A stretch of 64,000 bases of DNA, from the NCBI GenBank assembly GCA_951812995.1, contig CATOTD010000012.1:28579-92578 (forward strand). The letters are read 5' to 3'. The notes beneath the pieces are model-generated. The model made no database searches. It saw only the letters and a list, made by a program, of their open reading frames with translations, and had not been told where the DNA came from. Within the stretch, counting starts at the first letter, position 1. Every line of letters begins with the position of its first letter. Shown here piece by piece: positions 1-9,111 of this stretch. Origin of the DNA: an uncultured Gammaproteobacteria bacterium. Lineage in GTDB: Bacteria > Pseudomonadota > Gammaproteobacteria > Eutrophobiales > Eutrophobiaceae. A program made the position numbers and the translations under genes.

Positions 1-1
1 T

Positions 2-649
2 TATGTGGCCATGGCCAAGCGGCAAGTATTTGGTGTTGTTGGTATCGATATGATCGCCGGCCCTTCTGAAGTTGTGATTGTCAGTGATGCCAGTGCCAAT
101 CCAGATTGGGTGGCAATGGACCTCTTTGCGCAAGCCGAACATGATGACCAGGCCAGCGCTATATTAATCTCACCGGATGCTGCATTTATCAGTGCGGTTG
201 AACAGAGTATGAAGCGACTCTTGCCAGACATGGAACGCAACGAGATCATAGCGGCATCGTTATCGAACAATGGGGCAATGATAAAAGTCACTGATCTCAA
301 GCAAGCAATAGAGATAGCCAACCGCATTGCGCCAGAGCATTTAGAACTTGCCGTCGCCGATCCCGATGCACTCTTGGATGATGTTCGTCATGCAGGCGCA
401 ATTTTTCTAGGGCATTATGCCGCTGAATCGTTGGGCGACTATTGTGCTGGCCCGAATCATGTATTGCCAACGGCGCGGTCAGCCCGCTTTTCATCGCCGC
501 TTGGTGTGCATGACTTTCAAAAACAATCCTCCATCATCAAGTGTACCCGGCATTCAGTAGCCAAGATTGCTGCAACAGCCTCAATATTGGCAAGCGGCGA
601 GGGACTTACTGCCCATGCACGGTCGGCCGCATACCGCCGCAATAAATAA
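2..649 (+). CDS. hisD: Histidinol dehydrogenase, C-terminal part (cut by window edge)
   Basis: Catalyses the last two NAD-dependent oxidations of histidine synthesis, L-histidinol to L-histidine, in the cytoplasm. The reading frame is open at the left edge, so only about the last 215 residues are present. They include the family stretch Y-V-A-M-A-K-R followed by [10 protein letters not shown], the D-L-x-A-Q-A-E-H-D segment (zinc and catalytic region), A-P-E-H-L-E-L, and [13 protein letters not shown] near the end. The first ATG in the window is internal and not the real start. hisC follows 11 bases later, so the two are probably one operon. Identification is secure. Confidence 0.95.
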   Translation, partial: YVAMAKRQVFGVVGIDMIAGPSEVVIVSDASANPDWVAMDLFAQAEHDDQASAILISPDAAFISAVEQSMKRLLPDMERNEIIAASLSNNGAMIKVTDLKQAIEIANRIAPEHLELAVADPDALLDDVRHAGAIFLGHYAAESLGDYCAGPNHVLPTARSARFSSPLGVHDFQKQSSIIKCTRHSVAKIAATASILASGEGLTAHARSAAYRRNK

Positions 650-660
650 ATCAGTTTGCG

Positions 661-1734
661 ATGATTGCCGATCGTATACGCAAGATTATTAAGCCTGCTA
701 TCCTCGCGTCCAAGCCCTACTCGGTACCTCAGGCAGAGGGGTTTATTAAACTGGATGCGATGGAAAACCCCTATTCCTGGCCAGAAGCAGTCAAGGCCTC
801 ATGGCTGGCACGGTTACAACAGACCGATCTCAATCGTTATCCCGATGCGAGTGTCAATGAATTAAACACCCGACTGACGCATCTTCTTGCCTTGCCAGAA
901 GATATATCCATCATGTTTGGTAATGGATCGGATGAACTGATCCAGGTCATTTTATTGGCATTAAAAAAATCAAGTGTGGTGTTGGCACCAGAGCCGACTT
1001 TCGTCATGTACCGTTTATTAAGTACGCTGCTGGAGATGAATTTTATCGGCGTGCCATTAAATGATGATTTTTCGCTTAATCTAAACGCGATGTTGGCGGA
1101 AATTGAAACAACGCAACCGGCGGTTATATTCATTGCTCAACCGAATAACCCAACCGGCAACACCTTTGCGCAAGCGTCATTGGAAGCGATTATAAAATCA
1201 GCACCAGGGCTTGTCGTTATTGATGAGGCCTACCATGCCTTTTCGCAAAAAAGCATGATGCCTTGTTTGTCAACCTACCCCAATCTTATATTAATGCGGA
1301 CCTTTTCAAAATCAGGTCTGGCTGGATTACGCTTGGGTATGTTGTTTGGTGCCAACGAGTGGATCGCTGAGTTTGATAAACTACGATTGCCTTACAATAT
1401 AGGCACGCTGAATCAAGTGAGTACACACTTCATACTGCAACATAGCAACCTGCTTGAAGACCAGGTGGAACAGATACGCAATGACAGAGATCAGTTGCTT
1501 ACTAAACTGTCAATGATTGCAGGTATTGAAGCATGGCATAGCGAAGCTAATTTTATTTTGTTTCGTGTGGCGGGCGCAGGCCATGTGCATAAAGCGTTAT
1601 TACAACAAAAAATCCTGATCAAAAATTTACATGGCACACACCCTTTATTGCATAATTGTCTGCGCGTGACCGTCGGCACGGCAGAAGAAAATAGCGCATT
1701 TTTATCGGCACTCACGGCTATTTTAGGCGTTTAA
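661..1734 (+). CDS. hisC: Histidinol-phosphate aminotransferase
   Basis: PLP enzyme (aminotransferase class I/II) converting imidazole-acetol phosphate and glutamate to histidinol phosphate. The 357-aa length is normal for HisC. Visible features are the substrate and PLP region F-G-N-G-S-D-E-L-I near residue 80, A-Q-P-N-N-P-T-G near 158, V-I-D-E-A-Y near 186, the Schiff-base lysine in R-T-F-S-K-S-G-L-A-G-L-R-L-G near 217, and R-V-T-V-G-T near the C-terminus. ATG at 661 is chosen because the N-terminus then matches the family. No strong ribosome-binding site precedes it, which suggests translational coupling to hisD 11 bases upstream. Confidence 0.95.
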   Translation: MIADRIRKIIKPAILASKPYSVPQAEGFIKLDAMENPYSWPEAVKASWLARLQQTDLNRYPDASVNELNTRLTHLLALPEDISIMFGNGSDELIQVILLALKKSSVVLAPEPTFVMYRLLSTLLEMNFIGVPLNDDFSLNLNAMLAEIETTQPAVIFIAQPNNPTGNTFAQASLEAIIKSAPGLVVIDEAYHAFSQKSMMPCLSTYPNLILMRTFSKSGLAGLRLGMLFGANEWIAEFDKLRLPYNIGTLNQVSTHFILQHSNLLEDQVEQIRNDRDQLLTKLSMIAGIEAWHSEANFILFRVAGAGHVHKALLQQKILIKNLHGTHPLLHNCLRVTVGTAEENSAFLSALTAILGV

Positions 1735-2004
1735 AAATGGCATTATTGAAAAAATAGCGATGCAAAAATAATGGGTGTGAGCGAAAATTGTCAGCTAAAG
1801 ACGAGCACGGCGACACAGCTCGTAGGTGCTATAGTGACATGAACATGAATGTCTTGTTAATTTTCACTATAATCAGGATATTCAAACATAGATAACTGTG
1901 TATTTATTGTATATTGATTAATGCGTTTAATTTATCATAATGCCTTAACGATGGATTATTATGTTGATATTTAACGGTCAGATGAGTCAGGGGAAATATG
2001 GATA
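1735..2004. other. Intergenic region hisC-petA
   Basis: No gene seen. It holds an inverted repeat ACGAGC...GCTCGT near 1803-1824 without a T-run, a TATAAT at 1868-1873 without a convincing -35, and the better promoter listed separately. AGGGG about 10 bases before the petA ATG is the likely ribosome-binding site. Confidence 0.5.
1914..1941 (+). promoter_or_regulatory. Candidate sigma-70 promoter of petABC
   Basis: TTGATT at 1914-1919 and CATAAT at 1936-1941 are separated by 16 bases. Transcription would begin near 1948, leaving a leader of about 57 bases before petA. The call rests on hexamer match only, and a second TATAAT lies 60 bases upstream. Confidence 0.4.
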
Positions 2005-2634
2005 ATGAATGACAAGGATCACAATATCGAGAACAGCGATATAAAAGACAGCCATATCAACCAGGGGCGGCGGCGATTTTTGACTACTGCTGCTACGGTG
2101 GTCGGTGGTGCGGGTGCGGTAGCGGGTGCGGTCCCGTTTATCGCGACCATGACACCGAGTGAAAAGACCAAAGCCATTGGTGCGCCCGTTGAAGTTGACA
2201 TCAGTAAATTAAAGCCGGGTGAGCGTATCATTCGGAAATGGCAAGGTAAGCCTGTCTGGATTCTACGACGTACACAAGAAATGTTGGCAGATATTGCGGC
2301 GCAAAATGAAGTTGTTAGCGATCCAAATTCGGATGCCAGTGCCCAGCCTGGGTATGCAAAAAATGAATATCGTGCTCGTGAGGATGAATATCTGGTCGTG
2401 ATTGGCATTTGTACGCATCTAGGTTGTTCGCCCAATTTTATATTAAAAGATGATGACAACGCCCCCGTCATTGATTGGAAGGGCGGGTTTTCTTGTGCGT
2501 GTCATGGTTCTCGCTTTGACTTGGCAGGCCGCGTATTCAAGGGTGTCCCCGCACCCACTAACCTGGTTGTCCCGCCGTATAAATATCTCTCACCAACGCG
2601 CTTGATCATTGGTGATGACAGTGAGGCTGTGTAA
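2005..2634 (+). CDS. petA: Ubiquinol-cytochrome c reductase, Rieske iron-sulfur subunit
   Basis: Carries electrons from ubiquinol to cytochrome c1 in the bc1 complex. The N-terminus has an R-R-R-F-L twin-arginine-like signal at about residues 22-26, followed by an Ala/Gly-rich membrane anchor. The 2Fe-2S ligands are C-T-H-L-G-C near residue 136 and C-A-C-H-G-S near 164, followed by the family ending (G-x-P-A-P-x-N-L-V-V-P-P-Y). The length of 209 aa is slightly above typical proteobacterial proteins because of a charged N-terminal extension before the arginines. The stop overlaps the petB start by one base (TAATG), implying coupled translation. Confidence 0.96.
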   Translation: MNDKDHNIENSDIKDSHINQGRRRFLTTAATVVGGAGAVAGAVPFIATMTPSEKTKAIGAPVEVDISKLKPGERIIRKWQGKPVWILRRTQEMLADIAAQNEVVSDPNSDASAQPGYAKNEYRAREDEYLVVIGICTHLGCSPNFILKDDDNAPVIDWKGGFSCACHGSRFDLAGRVFKGVPAPTNLVVPPYKYLSPTRLIIGDDSEAV

Positions 2635-3878
2635 TGGCCGATATTGAAAAAAATATCATTGCTGGATTAACCGGGTTGCGCGATTGGGTTGATGCCCGCT
2701 TCCCATTGATGCAGAACTGGAATGAGCATCTTGCTAAATATTATGCACCCAAGAATTTTAATTTCTGGTATTACTTTGGTGCTTTCGCGTTACTTGTATT
2801 TGCCATACAGATAGTGACCGGAATCTGGTTGACGATGAATTACAAACCCTCGGCTGAAAATGCGTTTGCCTCCGTTGAGTATATTATGCGGGATGTTAGC
2901 TGGGGATGGCTTATTCGCTACATGCACTCAACAGGCGCATCAGCATTTTTCATCGTTATCTATCTGCACATGTTCCGCGCTTTATTGTATGGGTCCTATA
3001 AAAAACCACGCGAATTGTTGTGGCTGTCGGGCATGGCACTCTATCTGGTGATCATGGGCGAGGCCTTTTTTGGCTACCTGCTACCCTGGGGTCAGATGTC
3101 TTATTGGGGGGCGCAGGTCATCATCTCATTGTTTGGTGCCTTACCCATTGTAGGCGATCAACTATCGCTCTGGATTCGCGGTGATTTTGTCGTTTCAGAT
3201 GTGACCTTAAACCGTTTCTTTGCACTACATGTCATTGCCTTCCCGTTACTCATCTTTGGGCTTATTGGTGCCCATATTCTTGCGTTGCATAAGGTCGGCT
3301 CCAATAATCCTGACGGTGTTGAGATCAAAAAAAATAAAAATGCGGAGGGCATTCCCGTTGATGGCATTCCGTTTCATCCTTACTACACGGTAAAAGATAT
3401 CTTTGGTGTGTCAGTATTCCTAATCTTCTTTTTTGCGGTTGTCTTTTTTATGCCAGAGATGAATGGCTATTTTCTGGAACACGCCAATTTCGTCCCTGCC
3501 GACCCGCTTAAAACGCCAGAACACATAGCACCGGTATGGTACTTCACCCCGTTTTATTCGATTTTGCGTGCCGTGCCAAGTCAGCTTGGTGGTGTCATAG
3601 CTATGGGTTTGGCAACGAATATATTTCTGTTGTTACCCTGGTTGGATAGAAGCCCCGTAAAATCGATACGTTATCGTGGTTGGAATTTTCGTTGCGCACT
3701 TATCATATTTGTCATTAGTTTCCTCACATTAGGGTGGTTGGGTATGCAGGCGGTAACACCGTTATACACTTGGATGGCCCGCTTTTTTTCAGTGCTTTAC
3801 TTTGCCTTCTTCTTAGGTATGCCTTTTTATACCGCGATTGATAACGATAAAATTGTGCCAGACCGGGTGCAAGGCTAA
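2634..3878 (+). CDS. petB: Cytochrome b of the bc1 complex
   Basis: Integral membrane subunit that oxidises and reduces ubiquinol at the Qo and Qi sites. The length of 414 aa and eight or so hydrophobic helices fit the family. The four b-heme histidines are visible as two pairs, R-Y-M-H-S-T-G (about 98) with Y-L-H-M-F-R (about 112), and F-A-L-H-V (about 199) with A-H-I-L-A-L-H (about 213). The Qo-site motif usually written PEWY reads P-V-W-Y-F-T-P-F-Y here, a variant also known from other proteobacteria. Start and stop each overlap the neighbours by one base (TAATG), so petA, petB and petC should be translated as a coupled set. Confidence 0.96.
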   Translation: MADIEKNIIAGLTGLRDWVDARFPLMQNWNEHLAKYYAPKNFNFWYYFGAFALLVFAIQIVTGIWLTMNYKPSAENAFASVEYIMRDVSWGWLIRYMHSTGASAFFIVIYLHMFRALLYGSYKKPRELLWLSGMALYLVIMGEAFFGYLLPWGQMSYWGAQVIISLFGALPIVGDQLSLWIRGDFVVSDVTLNRFFALHVIAFPLLIFGLIGAHILALHKVGSNNPDGVEIKKNKNAEGIPVDGIPFHPYYTVKDIFGVSVFLIFFFAVVFFMPEMNGYFLEHANFVPADPLKTPEHIAPVWYFTPFYSILRAVPSQLGGVIAMGLATNIFLLLPWLDRSPVKSIRYRGWNFRCALIIFVISFLTLGWLGMQAVTPLYTWMARFFSVLYFAFFLGMPFYTAIDNDKIVPDRVQG

Positions 3879-4630
3879 TGTCAGCATTTAGACGACTACG
3901 CAATAAGTTCGTACTCATCCTATTGATGCTGAGCTCTGGTACTGTCTTGGCAGCAGGCGGCGCAGATCTGATGCGTATGGAAGTTGATCTTTCTAATCAA
4001 GCCGCACTGCAACGCGGGGCAAAGACCTTTGTCAATTATTGCTTAGGTTGTCATGCGGCCGCCTATATGCGCTACAACCGCATGGGGCAGGATCTTGGCA
4101 TCAGCGACGAGGTACTGAAGTCCAACTTCATGTTTGGCACAGATAAAGTGGGTGACACCATGACCATCGCCATGCGCGATATTGATTCACTTCGATTTTT
4201 TGGCGTGTCACCACCGGATTTATCCGTTACTGCGCGTGCCCGTGGTGCAGACTGGCTTTATTCCTATTTTAAGACGTTCTATGTGGATGAATCGCGTCCA
4301 TTTGGTGTAAATAATCTAACATTTAAAGACGTGGGTATGCCGCATGTTCTATGGCAACTGCAGGGCATGCAGCACTTGGTGCACAAGGCGGATGAGGCGG
4401 GCGCACACCACACGCCGACCTATGAAGATTTGAAATTAATCACACCAGGCAAACAGACTGCAGAAGAATACGATCAAACAGTGCGTGATTTAGTCAATTT
4501 TATGGTTTATCTAGGCGAGCCGATCAAGCTAAAACGCGGTAAGATCGGAGCCTGGGTCTTGTTGTATCTGTTTCTTTTCATGATAATCGCATATCTACTG
4601 AAAAAGGAATATTGGCGTGATGTGCATTAA
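3878..4630 (+). CDS. petC: Cytochrome c1 of the bc1 complex
   Basis: Membrane-anchored c-type cytochrome passing electrons from the Rieske protein to soluble cytochrome c. It has an N-terminal signal peptide (hydrophobic residues about 10-24 ending in L-A-A-G-G), the heme-binding C-L-G-C-H near residue 56, a downstream methionine-containing segment (G-M-P-H-V-L-W-Q-L-Q-G) that would supply the sixth ligand, and a C-terminal transmembrane helix followed by K-K-E-Y-W-R. The length of 250 aa is normal for the bacterial protein. It is the last gene of the petABC operon; sspA follows after a 139-base gap with its own likely promoter. Confidence 0.95.
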   Translation: MSAFRRLRNKFVLILLMLSSGTVLAAGGADLMRMEVDLSNQAALQRGAKTFVNYCLGCHAAAYMRYNRMGQDLGISDEVLKSNFMFGTDKVGDTMTIAMRDIDSLRFFGVSPPDLSVTARARGADWLYSYFKTFYVDESRPFGVNNLTFKDVGMPHVLWQLQGMQHLVHKADEAGAHHTPTYEDLKLITPGKQTAEEYDQTVRDLVNFMVYLGEPIKLKRGKIGAWVLLYLFLFMIIAYLLKKEYWRDVH

Positions 4631-4728
4631 CCCGCCTTGGCTATATTGTGCCCGCGTCTATATTGTCCGCGCCGGGCCGTAAATATTCGGAAAATCAGTC
4701 AGAGTCCATTATTTTCTTGAATCTGGTG

Positions 4729-4757
4729 TATAATCCAGTCCTTTTGAAAAAGGCTGG
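4729..4757 (+). promoter_or_regulatory. Candidate -10 box and leader hairpin of sspA
   Basis: TATAAT at 4729-4734 is followed directly by an imperfect inverted repeat (CCAGTCCTTTT / AAAAGGCTGG, 4735-4757) ending a few bases before a GGAG ribosome-binding site. No good -35 is seen at the standard distance. The hairpin would sit at the very 5' end of the transcript or act as a protein-binding site. Confidence 0.35.
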
Positions 4758-4769
4758 AGTATAGATAGT

Positions 4770-5399
4770 ATGGTAAGTATCACCAATCGCCGTTCAACCA
4801 TGATTTTATATTCAGACAGCAGTCGTCCGATCGGGCATGCTGTACGTATCGTGTTGGCAGAAAAAGATATCAATGCCGAGGTCAACTTTATCGAAGATAA
4901 CAACAGACCCGAAGCGTTAAATGAGTTAAATCCGTATAACTCAATCCTGACCTTGGTGGATAGAGACTTGGTGCTTTATGACGCGCAGATCATCATGGAA
5001 TACCTTGACGAACGTTTTCCTCACCCGCCACTCATGCCAGTTGATCCAGTCAATCGCGCTAGTAACCGTCAATTACGTTATCGTGTCATGTATGACTTGT
5101 ATGCGGCCGCAACAGAGCTTGAGAGTGATGATGAAATAGTGGTCGCCAATGCCAGGAAAGTCTTGTATGACAACCTGACAGCAATTGCACCGGCGTTTAC
5201 ACAGATGCCTTATTTCATGTCAGAGGAATACTCACTGGTTGATTGCTGTATGGCACCATTGATGCTACGTCTAAATGAGTATGATATAAAATTGCCCATG
5301 TCTGGTAACCCATTAAAAGAATATGCGGATCGCTTGTTTGAACGTGCGGCATTTAAAACCAGCTTGTCAATGTTGGAACAGGAATACAGCACCGCTTGA
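4770..5399 (+). CDS. sspA: Stringent starvation protein A (RNA polymerase-associated, GST fold)
   Basis: Cytoplasmic glutathione-S-transferase-fold protein that binds RNA polymerase in the stringent and stationary response of gammaproteobacteria. The 209 residues match SspA in length. Diagnostic stretches are R-I-V-L-A-E-K near residue 33, L-V-D-R-D-L-V-L-Y-D, and I-I-M-E-Y-L-D-E-R-F-P-H-P-P-L-M-P near 76-92, the last nearly invariant in SspA. The start at 4770 gives a ten-residue N-terminal tail like that of E. coli. The usual partner sspB does not follow; the gene is succeeded by a low-complexity tract and IS-A. Downstream loss of sspB by IS activity is an inference, since it may lie elsewhere. 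Confidence 0.93.
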   Translation: MVSITNRRSTMILYSDSSRPIGHAVRIVLAEKDINAEVNFIEDNNRPEALNELNPYNSILTLVDRDLVLYDAQIIMEYLDERFPHPPLMPVDPVNRASNRQLRYRVMYDLYAAATELESDDEIVVANARKVLYDNLTAIAPAFTQMPYFMSEEYSLVDCCMAPLMLRLNEYDIKLPMSGNPLKEYADRLFERAAFKTSLSMLEQEYSTA

Positions 5400-5415
5400 T
5401 TGTCTATCAGGCATG

Positions 5416-5490
5416 AACACACGCCCGAGCCGACTCGGCCACACCCAGCCCGACCACGCCACACGCTCGCACCGCCCCAACTCACCCTGA
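5416..5490. repeat. Degenerate pyrimidine-rich pentamer tract 1
   Basis: Low-complexity C-rich stretch made largely of five-base words such as CCGAC, CCCAG and CCACG. It resembles the tracts at 35112-35243 and 37344-37442 and abuts the IS-A end at 5492. No reading frame or known repeat family is recognised. Confidence 0.6.
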
Positions 5491-5491
5491 T

Positions 5492-6862
5492 GGTAGTGTC
5501 AATAATCTTTCGCACTTTCTGATTTGGCTTTCCCCTAAATCTGGTTGTTACGCTACCTGAAAGTCCTTTTCTTTATCCATCTCTTGGAGCAAATCCATGT
5601 TCAGATATTTCCGCGTTCCCCACTAGCTCCCCGCGATGTGTCTAAGCCTTGCCGCACAAAGCATCAACGCCGAGTTGCCATCCGGGAATGCACACACTAC
5701 TCAAGTTCGCCGCCTGATTTCTCGGATGATCCTCTCCAAAGGATTGTTAGTCCGAATGCGAATCCAGTGCTCTGCCAGAAACCGATAATACGTCAGGGTC
5801 TCTTCCACGCACTGGTCCAGCCAATCCGTTGCACTCAATAACTTCATGTCCCTGAGCTTCTTCTCAACCTCCGTGGCCTTATGCCTGGCTGATTCCAGAT
5901 CTTCAGATGCATGGATAGCCTGCAACATGCGAGAGACTTCTTTGACACGACCACGAGACACATGACTGAAGACGTTGCGGTAGCAGTGCACAATACAACG
6001 CTGCCACTTAGCTTCGGGGTAGAAGTCACCGATCGACTCCTTGCGCCCAAGACAGGCATCACTGAGCACCAACCTGATGCCCTTGAGACCGCGTGCCTGC
6101 AAATGACGCAGGAATCCTGACCATCCCACCTTATCCTCCTTAGTACCTTCAACAATCCCTGGAATGCGGCGGTAGCCATCGTCCCCAACACCTATGGCGA
6201 CTAGAACAGAAACGTTCTTCACTGCACCGCCCCAACTGCGTTTGAGCACAACACCGTCCAGGTATACATAAGGGAAATCACTCCCTATGGGGCGATTACG
6301 CCACTCTTCAATCTGCCCATAGATACGCTGGTTGAGCTTTGAAATAATCCCTAAGCTAACACGGGTACCCCACAATGCTGCGGTAATGTCTTCTACACGT
6401 TGTACTGAAACACCTGCCAGATACATCTCAATCAGTGCCTCTTCGACAGACGCTACACGGTGTCGGTATCGCTCTATGATCGCCATCTCAAAGGTCTGTT
6501 TGCGTAGCTTCTGCATCTTTAACTCAAGCTCTCTGGCCCTTGTGTGAAGCTTCCTGGTGTAGCTACCAGACCGGTCGTCTTTGCGCGTCTCAGTGCGTGC
6601 ATATCGATCAGCACCCACCAACGCATCAGCCTCAGCGTCCAGAATCTGGTTAAGGGTGTCTTCCACAGTCTTCAGTACCACTTTGTTGAGATGGCCCTGC
6701 AGTGCCTGTTCATCAATAGGGACTACATTGTTCAAGTGCTTGTTTGTATCATCGCTCATGGCGACTCTTCTCCTGGTCAAATAAATGGTTATGTCACTTT
6801 TTATTTAACCAGATAAAGGGAAAACCGCCTCTTCATATTTGCGAAAGATAATTTACGTTATC
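5492..6862 (-). mobile_element. IS-A copy 1, IS256 (mutator) family, full length
   Basis: A 1371-bp element bounded by imperfect inverted ends: GGTAGTGTCAATAATCTTTC at 5492 and, on the other strand, GATAACGTAAATTATCTTTC ending at 6862, both followed by GCA. It contains one transposase gene on the minus strand, which is broken. At 6862 it is joined directly to the 3' third of a second IS-A in opposite orientation, so no target duplication can be assigned. Confidence 0.85.
5548..6759 (-). pseudogene. IS-A transposase (IS256/mutator family), two internal stops
   Basis: The undisrupted frame would run from ATG 6759 (AGGAGAAG ribosome-binding site, M-S-D-D-T-N-K-H) to TAA at 5548, about 403 codons, the usual size of IS256-family transposases. 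Catalytic candidates are visible: D in V-Y-L-D-G-V-V, D in V-L-S-D-A-C-L-G, and E in N-N-P-L-E-R. The frame is interrupted by TGA at 5701-5703, where copy 2 has arginine, and by TAG at 5623-5625 (A-G-S-stop-W-G-T), which is also present in the other copies that reach this point. The product is therefore probably inactive, though it retains about 350 residues before the first stop. Confidence 0.85.
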
Positions 6863-7254
6863 GCATAAGGCCACAGAGGTCGAGAAGAAACTCAGGGACA
6901 TGAAGTTATCGAGTGCGGCGGATTGGCTGGGTAGTGCATGGAAGAGACCCTGACGTATTATCGGTTTCTGGCAGAGCACTGGATTCGCATTCGGACTAAC
7001 AATCCTTTGGAGCGGATCATCCGAGAAATCAGGCGGCGAACTTGAGTAGTGTGTGCATTCCCGGATGGCAACTCGGCGTTGATGCTTTGTGCGGCAAGGC
7101 TTAGACACATCGCGGGGAGCTAGTGGGGAACGCGGAAATATCTGAACATGGATTTGCTCCAAGAGATGGATAAAGAAAAGGATTTTCAGGTAGCGTAACA
7201 ACCAGATTTAAGGGAAAGCCAAATCAGAAAGTGCGAAAGATTATTGACACTACC
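6863..7254 (+). mobile_element. 3' fragment of a second IS-A copy, inverted against copy 1
   Basis: Starts inside the transposase (A-R-H-K-A-T-E-V-E-K-K-L frame) and runs to the right inverted end, GACACTACC at 7254. It carries the same TGA and TAG lesions as copy 1 plus a frameshift at the position where copy 1 reads W-L-D-Q-C-V-E-E. Together with 5492-6862 it makes a palindrome-like unit with the same IS end on both outer sides. Confidence 0.8.
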
Positions 7255-7587
7255 GGATGGGGTCGGCCTTTAAGTGAAGCCACACGTTTGAGCAACCGTT
7301 AGATGCAATCCAAGCGTTGGGTAATAGCGCAACGCTCAAGCGCAAGTTTGACTTTTATCAGGCACGGTACTTTAGGGCCGACTAGGTACTTAAGACAAGG
7401 CTATCTTAAGGTGATGTATCTGAACTTGCTCAAAGTCGGCAACAAGGCGTGTTATGTGCAAGTTTCTTAAGGATTATGTCGTCTGAAAAACGGCACAAGA
7501 CCTGATAACGGTCAGAATCCTTACCGTGGTTGAACATTGAACCATTATAGGCATAATCTTCAAATACGGTTTTTTGTGCAAAGGCCA
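7255..7587. other. Intergenic stretch between IS-A and IS-B, no gene recognised
   Basis: 333 bases with several short stop-rich frames on both strands. I see no family signature, RNA or repeat. It is probably debris of host sequence between two insertions. Confidence 0.4.
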
Positions 7588-8962
7588 GAATTATAACCGA
7601 ATCTGGTGTCTGAATAGGTTGAAGTATGCGGCGTGCCTTGCTGAAATCGGTTTTGTCTAGCAATCGAAAGTAACAAGAGGAGCACGCCACACATGACAAA
7701 CAATACTGTGATTAATCTGGGTACACCAGAGGGCATTGATCCACTGACAGAGTTACTCAGATCTGGTGCGAAGCAGTTAATCACCGAAGCTGTCCAGGTA
7801 GAGCCAGATGAGTTGATGACGCATTATGATGATCAAAAAACGGCTGACGTACGCCAGCACGTTGTCCGTAGCGGTCATCATCCAGAACGAGAGATCATCA
7901 TCGGGGTTGGCAAGGTCAGCGTCGAGGTGCCCAATATCCGTAGCCGAGAAGGCGAGCCTGAGAGCTTCCAATCGTTAATAGCGCCTCCTTACATCCGGCG
8001 TACAGCGACCCTGGACGCGGCGATTCCCTGGCTTTATTTGAAAGGTGTTTCGAGTGGTCAGATGCAAAGTGCACTGGAAGCGATGGTCGGACTGGAGGCC
8101 AAAGGGCTGTCGGCCAATGTCGTGGGTTGTTTGAAACGGCAATGGGAAGCTGCATACAAGCAATGGTGTACACGTTCCGTGGCGGATGAATGGGTCTATA
8201 TCTAGGCTGATGGCATCTACAGTGGTCTTCGCGGTGAAGATGGTCGATTGTGCTGCCTGGTTATCATCGGCGTGAACAGTCGCGGTCAGAAGCATTTTAT
8301 GTCGATTGAAGAGGGTGTCAGAGAGTCGAAACAGTGCTGGCGAGCAGTGTTGTTGTCGTTGCAACAAAGAGGCTTGGGTCAGCCCCGAAGCTGGCCATTG
8401 GCGATGGTGCTTTGGGCCGCAGTGGAGGAAGTGTATCCAGAGACGGACGTTCAACGTTGCTGGATGCACAAGACCGGCAATGTGTTGAACTATCTGCCGA
8501 AGTCTGTTCAGGAGAAGGCGAAGCAAGGTCTGCATGATATCTGGATGGCAGAAGATCGAGCTGATGCAGAGCAGGCGTTCGATGCATTTGAGGAACGTTT
8601 CGGTGCAAAGTATCCCAAGGCAGTGGCATGCTTATCGAAAGACCGTGATGCGTTGCTGGCATTTTATGACTTTCCAGCAGAGCACTGGAGCCACATCAGG
8701 ACAACGAATGTCACCCCGTCGAGCTTTGCGACGATCCGGCATAGAACACGCCAGGCCAAAGGTTGTATCACGCGGAATACGATGTTGACGATGGTCTACA
8801 AGATGGGATTATGCGCAGAAGATTCCTGGCGCAAACTGAGGGGCTTCAGACACCTGGCCAAGGTGATTGAAGGCATGAAGTTCAAAGATGGAATCGAGGT
8901 AACTGAGGACGACAAGGCCGCCGCATGATCAAATTGTCAGACACTACTTTTGACAATAACTC
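7588..8962 (+). mobile_element. IS-B copy 1, IS256 (mutator) family
   Basis: A 1375-bp element. The left end is GAATTATAACCGAATCTGGT and continues GTCTGA. The right end reads, on the opposite strand, GAGTTATTGTCAAAAGTAGT and continues GTCTGA. These imperfect inverted ends recur in every IS-B copy of the window. It lies in the same orientation as copy 2 at 14627, on the other side of the helicase-nuclease module. No clear target duplication is seen. Confidence 0.85.
7693..8928 (+). pseudogene. IS-B transposase copy 1, nonsense and frameshift
   Basis: A mutator-type transposase beginning M-T-N-N-T-V-I-N-L-G-T-P-E-G with an AGAGGAG ribosome-binding site. TAG near 8203-8205 replaces the tryptophan seen in sister copies (Y-I-W-T-D-G). 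A second disturbance near 8380-8420 scrambles the expected L-A-I-G-D-G-A-L-G-F segment that holds the second catalytic Asp. The C-terminal half (C-W-M-H-K-T-G-N-V-L-N-Y-L-P) is then in a good frame to the stop at 8928. The catalytic-Glu motif expected as N-V-I-E-S-S-F or similar reads N-V-T-P-S-S-F. This is the only copy that keeps the 11 bases near 8530-8545 missing in copies 2, 3 and 5. Confidence 0.85.
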
Positions 8963-9079
8963 CATGGGAACACCAGTTTGGCGGAGAAGGAAAGCGTATT
9001 TTCGAACCAATTATTTGGCATTTTAGGTTGTTGGAACAACATTTTAGCTAGAACGCCTTAGGTTAAATTTATTGAATCA

Positions 9080-9111
9080 GACTAATTACATTCTAATTCA
9101 GTCTTTTTTTT
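9080..9111 (+). terminator. Rho-independent terminator-like hairpin facing out of IS-B copy 1
   Basis: Stem GACTAATTA / TAATTCAGTC (one bulge), loop of about five bases, followed by eight T. It overlaps the 3' end of the helicase-nuclease gene and would stop plus-strand transcription entering it from IS-B. Confidence 0.5.

Noticed and set aside
1735..2004. Terminator of the his operon at 1803-1824
   Set aside because: The inverted repeat ACGAGC/GCTCGT has no following T-run and lies 70 bases after hisC.
5545..7201. Mirror frames beginning M-L-R-Y-L-K on both strands near IS-A
   Set aside because: They are antisense to the IS-A 3' end and differ only because the two IS-A arms are inverted.
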